Assembly (NCBI GenBank): GCA_039707655.1
Contig: CM077670.1
Coordinates: forward strand, 144,192,001-144,256,000
Reading direction: 5' to 3'
From: Elymus sibiricus
Lineage: Eukaryota > Streptophyta > Magnoliopsida > Poales > Poaceae
DNA length: 64,000 nt
Shown: positions 57,175 to 64,000 of the stretch, piece after piece
How the letters are laid out: the number at the start of each line of letters is the position of its first letter
Numbering within the stretch: the first letter of the stretch is position 1
The notes under the pieces: model-generated
What the model was told of the DNA's origin: nothing
Database searches by the model: none
What the model saw: the letters and a program-made list of their open reading frames with translations, nothing else
Program-made: the position numbers and the translations under genes

Positions 57175-57268
57175 CAAACACGCTACCGTTTCCCGCCACT
57201 CCCCCAATCGGTTTCCCGCCACCCCCCAATCGGTTTCCCTCCACTCCTCCCATCGGTTTCCTGCTGCC
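57175..57268. repeat. Short tandem GTTTCCCGCCAC units
   Basis: Three to four units of about 24 bp, each with CGGTTTCCCGCCAC-like sequence and CCCCCAATCGG. Low-complexity leader before the Ser-rich frame at 57387. Confidence 0.75.
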
Positions 57269-57386
57269 AGTGTAAGTGGGCATAGAAGGCTAGGCGGCGA
57301 CACACCGACCATACTGCAGTATACCATTCCAAGCAAGCCAATCTGGCGAAGCGCCGCCACCGTCATCAAGCTCCTCGACGAGGAGA

Positions 57387-58080
57387 ATGAGCCGGAGTAG
57401 GCCGGAGAGCCAGAATGGCCGTGCGCCGCTGAGCAAGAGAGGCAGCGCGCCGCCGAGCAAGAGCGGCAGCGCGCCGCCGAGTGTGAGCGGTATCATCGCG
57501 CCCCAATGCTTGAGCGGGCCAATGTCTACACATGTGTTCATTGCCGCCCATGGAGCGGAGCAGAGCAAGAGTGGGAAAGCGCGGCCACGCAAGGGCGGGA
57601 GAGCGCCGCCGCCATCAGGTGCGGTGCACCGCACTATCTGAGGGGAGCCGTGTCAGCATCCTGTTGACTCAACCACTCGAGAGGCCGTTTCCAGGGCCGG
57701 TAAGCATCCCGATTCCCCGCCAGGAATGGGCAGCCGCCATCAGCGCCATAATTGCGCCGGACGGCGTACGCACTGCTAGAATCCACCGCCATGACGCCAA
57801 CGGGCTGGTCGATTGGCTCTTCGACCTCCTCGCCCCCCAGGTGCCGCCAACGATGAAGCAGAGCAAAATGCTCATCGCGGCTTGGAATCGACCGTCACCG
57901 ATGAAATATCCTAGGCGGAGATCGATATTGCGGTACAGTAGTTCCGCGAGCATATCAGACACGTGGACGAAGGCCTGTACCAGTTCATGCTCAGCCAAGA
58001 GTTCCCGTAGGTTTAGGCCCGGTTTGTATTGGTTTTCGCCCGGTTTTCCGCAATTAACTGGGCAACTATCTTGTTCTTAA
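57387..58080 (+). pseudogene. Unrecognised Arg/Ser/Pro-rich and Trp-containing frames
   Basis: ATG 57387 opens an Arg/Ser-rich frame to 57641 that includes a three-unit 24-bp repeat (GSAPPSKS). Another frame to 58080 holds RQEWAAAISAIIAPDGV and NGLVDWLFDLLAP. The two overlap in different frames, as after a frameshift. No known domain. It may be the remnant of a captured or element gene; coding status uncertain. Confidence 0.3.
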
Positions 58081-58389
58081 TTAATGAAAAGGCAAAGCTT
58101 TTGCTTCTTGTGGCTAGTTTTAAGTAAAAAAATAATGTAAGTTTTAATGGAAGTGGTCCGGTATGTAAAGATTGCGCACAGTTTCTAAAAGCACAAACGT
58201 GTGTCATAGTAAAGAGTAGGTCCCACACGGTGACCATCGGTAAATGCCTTCAATGCGAGGAGTCTAAATGTGTCTGTAGTGACTTGTCATCTCGATTAAA
58301 TAAACCTTGAGATCGTTGTTTTGAAAATTTGGAGAATGATGTTTTTTTGTTATTTGTTGTTTTGAAAAATCGGAGAATGATCGAGATCT

Positions 58390-59900
58390 GTGGGCCCGCC
58401 ATGTTCTATCCTTTGACCCACGATGTTTGAGATCTATGGGCCTGCACGTTCTATCCTTTGACCCACAACGTACGAGAAGGGTTTGACCATGACGGGTTCC
58501 TCTTGGTATAGGTCATGGTGGCATGTCAGACCAAATTAAGTTTGGAAACATTTGTTGGATTCCCTCCCGGCGGCTCGAAATTGGGGAACTGGCATCGTAC
58601 GTAACATGGCTTCCTGGGAGTACGGTGTTTGGTTTGTAATGCAGCTGGTGCCCCATCGAAGTTGTGCATTGGGGATTTGAACACATCACACACCACGGGC
58701 CCGCACGTTCTTTCCTTTGACCCACAACGTTCAAGATCTGTGGGCCTACGCATTCTATCCTTTGACCCACAACGTACGAGAAGGGCGACCATGATGGGTT
58801 CCTCTTGGTATAGGTCATGGTGTCATGTCAGACCAAATTAAGTTTGGGAACATGTGTTGGATTCCCTCCCGCCAGCTCAAAGTTGGGGAACCGACATCGT
58901 ACGTCTTGAACCTAGCTGTCTTCCTGGGGGTACGATGTTCGGTTTGTAATGCAGCTGGTGCCCCATCGAAGTTGTGCATTGGGGATTTGAACACATCACA
59001 CACCACCCATACATATATTTGGGCCGCATGCAGGGCATAGGGTCTTCTGATCGACCCCGTCTCCCATGTGCGGTTTTCAACGACACACCTATCTGTGGGC
59101 CTGATCTATATATATCATCCCTTTGGCCGACAACGAGGGGGTTTGGCCATGAATGGATTCCTCCTGGTTCGTGTTACCACGGGTCATGGTGACATGTCCG
59201 AGCAAAGTTCGAGCTCATGCATTCTCAGGATTCCCTCCCATGCGCTCGAATTGGTGGGTTGGATCGACACCCTACGTACATCATCCTTAATTACTACCTA
59301 GCTTTCATGGGGGTTGTCCGTTTCGTGAGGTAGGCGCCACGTCAAAATTGTACATTATTGGGTATTTAAAACACAGCACCCTTCCAATGTACATCAATTT
59401 GGGCCCCATGTAGGTGGTGCTGGTTTTGTGGCCCTTCTCATGCGGTTTACGATGATGGTCCAATCTATGGGCCTGAGCGGTGTATTATATCCCTTTTTGA
59501 CCGAGAACAACAGTGGTCGTTTTCCAAGATAGATTCACTTGGTCCGTCTTATGGTAGGTCATGGTGACATGCATGTCCGACCAAAGTATGAGTACGTGCA
59601 TGCGTCCTGCCGACACGAAGTGGGGGTGGGGCACGCACCCTAGCTACGACCTTAACCTGTCATTATAGATATCCAAGGGGGCTTTCCGGTTTGCGAGGGA
59701 GGTGCCACATCAAAGTTGTGCATTGTGCATTTAAACATCACACCCTTTATTCCTACATATATTTGGCCACTTCCAGGTGGTTGTTGTCTTCTGGCCCCTC
59801 TCACCCGATCTTCGATGACGCGCCCACCTGTGGGCCCACGCCTCAAAGTTGTGCATTGGGAATTTGAACATCACACACCACCCTTTTCATACATATATAT
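58390..59900. repeat. ~300-390-bp tandem array, about four diverged units
   Basis: ACCAAATTAAGTTTGG occurs at about 58532 and 58832, and AAGTTGTGCATTGGGGATTTG at about 58660 and 58967. Two further, more diverged units follow (CGAGCAAAGTTCGAG, then CGACCAAAGTATGAG). Phrases such as CTATCCTTTGACCCACAACG and GATTCCCTCCC mark each unit. The array has no coding content. Confidence 0.88.
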
Positions 59901-60678
59901 TTGGGCCACATGCTGGTGTGGTTGTGTTCTAACCCTCTCTCGCGTTTTTTTGTTGCCAAATGGTGCTATATAAAATAGCAGACGACTCGGATGAAAAACT
60001 GCCTGCGAACGTACGCGCAACGGACACGGGTGCACTAGCTTAACCGTGTGCAAAGCTCATGCCCTGTAAAATCGCCATGAATTTGCAAGCGCCAGCAAGG
60101 GTGGGGTAATGTGTACATGATATTTAGGATGAATTCCACGTCTACGTCTGAAAATTAGGACGAACCATGTGCGATAAACCAGCTAGCTAGAAATCTCAAA
60201 AAAAGCTACCCGCCTTGAGCGATGCAAAAATTGGTGGTTCCGCGGGTTTTCCTTATTATCATACACAATTATTATGTTTGGAGCGTGTGCGATCTTGGTT
60301 GCTCTAGCCCTGCTTCAATTGCATTACCCAAATTTTAGTTGCCACAGTATTCAACCGTCGCCCTCACTCCTCCACCACCGACCTTATAGTAAAATTCCAG
60401 TAGCCGAGGCATTTGAACCGTCACCCTCCCTCGTCCACCACCATCTCCACCCACCATTACTAAAATTTCAGTAGGCGCGGCATATCCTCAAACACCACCC
60501 CGCCCTAACCCCGCCCCCGCTCCACAGTATACACCCCCCCCGCTCGAACCCTAGCTTGCCGCCGCCGCCGAAGCCGCCGCCGCCGCAACCAACCCCTGCC
60601 GGTCTGCCCGTGCCTCCTAGCTTAGATAAGTTCAGGTTACCCACCGATTCCCATACCCTCGCTGCCCTGAGTTTTTAG
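59901..60678. other. No gene seen; GC-rich leader toward the B3-like gene
   Basis: Unique sequence, then a Pro/Ala-codon-rich, C-rich stretch (60340-60660) with CCGCCGCCG runs that reads like a plant 5' UTR. It precedes ATG 60679. Confidence 0.5.
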
Positions 60679-62942
60679 ATGAGGCCTGCAGTGTCCCTCC
60701 CCCCCAGATCCCCATCCCCTACTCCAGAGACTCACAGCCTAAGCCCGACCACATATCTCGGGGTGTCCGAGGAGCGTACGACCAAAAGGAGGTCTATCAT
60801 GGCCTCTTCGCCGGACGATGTCGAGGTGGCCACCATTCGTGCCGACCCGTCGATCCGGGAGGAACACCTCGCCGTGGAAGCCGGCGAGGACGTTGACTAC
60901 GTCGCCATGCCGAAGGCTTCATGTCAGCTGGCTCGTGTATTACTGTATCTCAGGACAACCGGCTACGACATCAAGCTCGTCGACAGCGAAGGCTTCACGC
61001 GGGCCATGTCATAGGTTAAGTGGTCCGTCCCCAATGCCTCAGGTTTAACCGCCGTCAATCTCTTCGAAGGCCCCGCCGCTGATCTCCTCCACCTCGTGGT
61101 CAAGGATTTGCGATCCTTGTACGCCATTGAGCCCATTATGTCATTTCTGAAGGACACGTTCTATGACGGTGGCTTGGGATCCTCAGCTGCCAAGTCAGAT
61201 CTCATCGACCATGACCATGCGAAGGGCACCCACCACGGCTCTTCCAAGGTGAAACAGCCCATCTGCGACATCTGGGAGCGCACCCTGGTTCTGTGCTCTT
61301 CCAAGTGCAAGGATCCCGTCCATGACAAGTGAGGCAATATCCTAGAAGCAAATCTTACTTTTTCTAGCTAGCCAACTCCTACCCATTGTTGTAGTAGCTT
61401 TTGCCATGTGATGTTTTAACTGTGCCGTGTTTAATAATTTCAGTTATGCAAAAATGTAATGTTCAATAGGGCTATTTGATGTTTAAGTATGAATTATCCA
61501 CTTCAGTTTGACGAATGGCTATATTTGGTTGTTTATAGTGAGTAGATGCCTTGTTTATCCATATTTGGTTGTTAGGTTGGTTGCAGTGAGCATTTGCCCA
61601 GTTTTCAAGCAGATGCCTTGTTTATCTGTATTGTGTTCTTAGGTTGGTTGCAGTGAGAATTTGTCCAGTTTTCAAGCAGATGCCTTGTTTTATCTGTATT
61701 GTGTTGTTAGGTTGGTTGAAGTGAGCATTTGTCTAGTTTTCATGTAGATGTCTTGTTTATCTATATTTGCTTGTTAGGTTGGTTGCAGTGAGCATTTGTC
61801 TAGTTTCAAGCAGATGCCTTGTTTATCTGTATTTGCTTGTTAGGTTGGTTGCAGTGAGCCTCTGTCTAGTTTTCAATGGCTATATTAGGTTGTTATAGTG
61901 AGCATATATGCCTTGTTTATTTCAGTTATTCACAATGTGATGTTCATTATGTGCAAGTATGAACTATGTAGTTCGATTTCATCAATACCAGTTTGAACGG
62001 CTATATTCCTTTATTTCAGTTTTACACATTTATGCAGTGTGATGTTTAAGCATGAGTTACGTTCTATTCATTTTCAACAGTACCAGTTTGAATTACAATA
62101 TTTGGTCCCTGTTAAGCCTGTTGTAGTTAACATTCCCTTCCATTTTTTATCTGCTTTAACAGCATGCTGAAACCAACACATTCAAGCTATCATTTTGAGA
62201 TGTTGTTTACCATGGCTATATTTGGTTGATGTTAAGACTGTAGTACTTACCATGCCTTTCCAGGTACTTATGCAGGACAACAACGGGAGTGGCCAGCATT
62301 TTCCACCGAGGTTAGTTTCATCCCGCGGCTTATACTGCCTCTGTTCCATAATGTAGTGCATACAGATCCACGCCTGGACACTTTTTAGCTTCTAATATTG
62401 ACTTGTTGCTTCTAGGTACATATGTCCTAGGCAAAGATCCACGCCTCGACCCTTTTTGCGTATCGGGCAATGAGATATTCATGAACCAACATCAAGTGAG
62501 GAAACTGATAAGAATTATTAGCAAAAAGATACAAATGATGGCAATTAAATTATTTGTCTACGCTCTATCCAACACAACAGTGAGCTATAGGATGGTAACT
62601 ACGAACTTTTTAGCCTTCTCTTTTTAGTGCCCATAATGAGTTGTTAGACAACAATGTCAGAATCTTTTTCATTTGCAGTGGTTCCCAAAGCAGTTTACTC
62701 AAGATTAGCTCGCAAAGTACATGATTGATGGACATGCAATGAAGGTTAAAGTATTTCATCGAGAATACAATGAGCATCGAGAAGTCCTAATGAAGATAGT
62801 GAAGGATGGGCGGGTGGCCATCACAAGGGGTTGGCCTAGAGTCGTGCGCGCATTAGGCATGGAGGAGGGCACAATATGGGCATTCCACTTCACCTTCTCC
62901 AGCAACCAGAATGTCTTCCACCTCTCTCTTTACAGTCTTTAG
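60679..62942 (+). pseudogene. B3-domain-like protein gene of the CACTA element, two nonsense codons
   Basis: Exon 1 runs from ATG 60679 through a TAG (61012-61014) and stays open in the same frame to 61332. Small exons follow: about 62263-62311, about 62415-62594 (FMNQHQVRKLIRIISKK, ending at RM before GTAACT) and about 62680-62942. The last exon begins WFPKQFTQD, TAG (62706-62708), then LAKYMIDGHAMKVKVF, MKIVKDGRVAITRGWPRVVRA, GMEEGTIWAFHF and LSLYSL. That pattern (basic strand, 'GW', acidic-Gly 'EEGT.WAF') fits a plant B3 DNA-binding fold. No DNA target can be inferred. Two stops make it a pseudogene unless the exon model is wrong. Confidence 0.6.
61560..61885. repeat. ~67-bp tandem repeat in the first intron of the B3-like gene
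   Basis: TTAGGTTGGTTGCAGTGAG recurs at about 61572, 61639, 61707, 61774 and 61840. The shared body contains TTTTCAAGCAGATGCCTTG and TTATCTGTAT. Units are 66-68 bp and moderately diverged. Confidence 0.88.
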
Positions 62943-63149
62943 TACAACTGTGGTTCATCATTCTTTACTTGGTGCTTCTGTAGTTCTTCAGTATATGTAC
63001 CTATGCATCGAATTATGCATTCGTCCTTGAACTTGTATTTGTAATAAACATGGTTCGATATGAAATAAGTGATTGCCTACTTTCATATTGAAAATCTATT
63101 TCAAATTCAAATTATGTGAATTTTAAATGCAGGGATTAAATTAGGGATA

Positions 63150-63790
63150 AATTATGCTCTGCAGGCTATTACACTGCACACGGTTTGCAAAAGCAAAATG
63201 TCTGTGATAAACATCAAGATCAGACACGTTTCTTAGATCAGTACGTGTGCGATGAAACTCTTCTGCACACACGGTCAGACAAGAAAAAACGTGTGAGATT
63301 AACAACAACAGTGCACACAGTTCCTTCTTAATAAATGTTTGTGAATGTCACCTTATCACACACGCTAGGCAATTATGAACTGTTTATGATGTCGTGTGCA
63401 TCGTAAACATTTATGGACAGAGAAACCTGTGGGATATATTCAAGCTTCACATACAGTTTTATAGGGACAACTGTATGTGCTCTTACATCGAATCGCATAC
63501 GGTCTAGGAAAGGTAAATGTGTGTGATAGTATACTTATCATACACGCTTTACAATCATGAACTGTTTGTGATGGGGCGAGCATCGTAAACGTTGCACCAC
63601 AGAATAGCGAGTGCAATGGTAATGCGAGCACACACGAGTAGCAAGGACGGAGCGTTTGGGAAAGATGCGGGCATCGCATATGCTTAGTTCTGCGAAACGT
63701 ATGCTTGCATGCTCCCTATCGCCGACGGTTTCTGGGTTGTGTGGGAAGGACCCCCCTATCGCACACACAGGCAAGGTGATGGTTTAAAAC
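63150..63790. repeat. Probable right subterminal repeat region of the CACTA element
   Basis: It is rich in GTGTGCGAT, GTGTGTGAT, ATCGCACACAC and GAACTGTTTGTGAT (about 63375 and 63558), motifs also seen at 45380-45760. TTATCACACACGCT / TTATCATACACGCT repeat at 63353 and 63536. No terminal CACTA inverted repeat is found before 64000. Confidence 0.6.
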
Positions 63791-63947
63791 TCTGTCGCGG
63801 AAAGGGGGTAAAAACCATTTGTATAGCACGTCGCTGCACCAGTGAACCATGCTGCTGGTATCTATCTTCTCCACGGGGCTCTTCCTCTTCGTGAATGGTT
63901 GGAAATCGATTCAGATCTAGCATGGAGTCCTCAGGGACACCCTCCAT
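63756..63947 (-). CDS. Possible first exon of an unrecognised gene
   Basis: The minus-strand ATG at 63947 opens MEGVPEDSMLDLNRFP followed by an acidic HEEEEPRGED segment, with a GT at about 63838 that could be a donor. The first 30 codons look like real plant coding sequence; the rest overlaps the subterminal repeats. The rest of any gene would lie toward lower coordinates, where nothing matching is seen. Confidence 0.25.
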   Translation of the reverse strand: MEGVPEDSMLDLNRFPTIHEEEEPRGEDRYQQHGSLVQRRAIQMVFTPFPRQSFKPSPCLCVR

Positions 63948-64000
63948 TTTAGATCTAAACCCCTCTCTAGAACGGTTTGGGAGATTGGAAAATGGAAAGC

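Larger units (their letters stand above)
45327..64000. mobile_element. CACTA-like DNA transposon, left end and interior; right end outside window
   Basis: The left end is CACTACTGCAGGCG at 45327, sitting at the point where LINE ORF1 stops being readable. It is followed by subterminal repeats of GTGTGCGAT and GAACTGTTTGCGAT type. Similar motifs reappear at 63150-63780, suggesting the right subterminal region, but no complementary terminus (ending TAGTG) is seen by 64000. Between them are captured gene pieces, tandem arrays typical of large grass CACTA elements, and a nested LTR element. No TNP2-like transposase is visible, so this copy is non-autonomous or its transposase lies beyond the window. 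Confidence 0.65.

Noticed and set aside
58513..59301. Several 70-100-codon frames in the 300-bp array
   Set aside because: They recur because the repeat recurs, change frame between units and have no conserved domain.
1..64000. tRNA, rRNA or other structured RNA genes
   Set aside because: I saw no convincing A/B-box pairs with acceptor stems or rRNA segments; retroelement primer sites only resemble tRNA 3' ends.

Overview
The window is nuclear DNA from a grass, very probably a Triticeae species (wheat, barley, rye or Aegilops). The reasons are the dense nesting of Athila-, Tat- and Copia-type LTR retrotransposons, a Mutator-like element (MULE), a plant L1-type LINE and a CACTA-like element, and a short plant gene with grass-style small exons. 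I see no bacterial, organellar or RNA genes. Family assignments come from protein and terminal motifs read by eye, without database searches.

Layout. 1-3387: 3' part of a decayed Copia element read left to right, ending in a 160-bp LTR. 3388-7609: the one ordinary host gene, a seven-exon minus-strand gene for a membrane-anchored RING-CH (MARCH-type) E3 ubiquitin ligase (CDS 7299 down to 4033, 323 aa, no disruption seen), with a small non-LTR retrotransposon tail in intron 2. 7619-26719: a MULE with a perfect 9-bp target duplication, inserted 310 bp upstream of the RING-CH start codon. It holds the remains of a mudrA-like transposase gene with no DDE core, and a convergent, apparently intact eight-exon plant mobile domain (PMD) gene (650 aa, minus strand). 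A 12.9-kb Tat-type LTR retrotransposon (9083-21978) sits inside the mudrA frame. It has gag-protease but no pol, carries a multi-exon antisense gene, and is itself interrupted by a 3.4-kb probable solo LTR (17046-20469).

26762-45326: a minus-strand LINE (ORF1 with a damaged zinc knuckle; ORF2 with endonuclease, reverse transcriptase and RNase H, broken in many places), split by an 11.97-kb Athila-type element (32218-44184). The Athila element has a tRNA-Asp-like primer site, a decayed gag-pol and a third ORF downstream of what looks like its own internal promoter. That third ORF is in turn split by another solo LTR (38942-40618). 45327-64000: a large element with a CACTA start and subterminal repeats that appears to have landed in LINE ORF1; its far end is outside the window. 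It carries captured gene material: a DnaQ/WRN-type 3'-5' exonuclease homologue with two altered catalytic residues (split by a 6.8-kb non-autonomous LTR element, 46784-53611), a coiled-coil pseudogene, arrays of roughly 500-bp and 300-bp tandem repeats, and a broken B3-domain-like gene.

How it fits together. The host gene was colonised on both sides. Its upstream flank was pushed away by stacked insertions (MULE, then LINE, then CACTA), each later hit by LTR elements, some of which were hit again or reduced to solo LTRs. Target-site duplications read directly from the sequence (AGCTTCCGG, GACGG, GGAGC, GGAGA, GCACG, and an imperfect GTGGC/ATGGC) fix most nesting boundaries. The items most worth a second look are the intact PMD gene carried by a MULE, the catalytically altered exonuclease in the CACTA element, and a GGCGCGCC-core hairpin found upstream of TATA boxes in several LTRs and at the internal Athila promoter.
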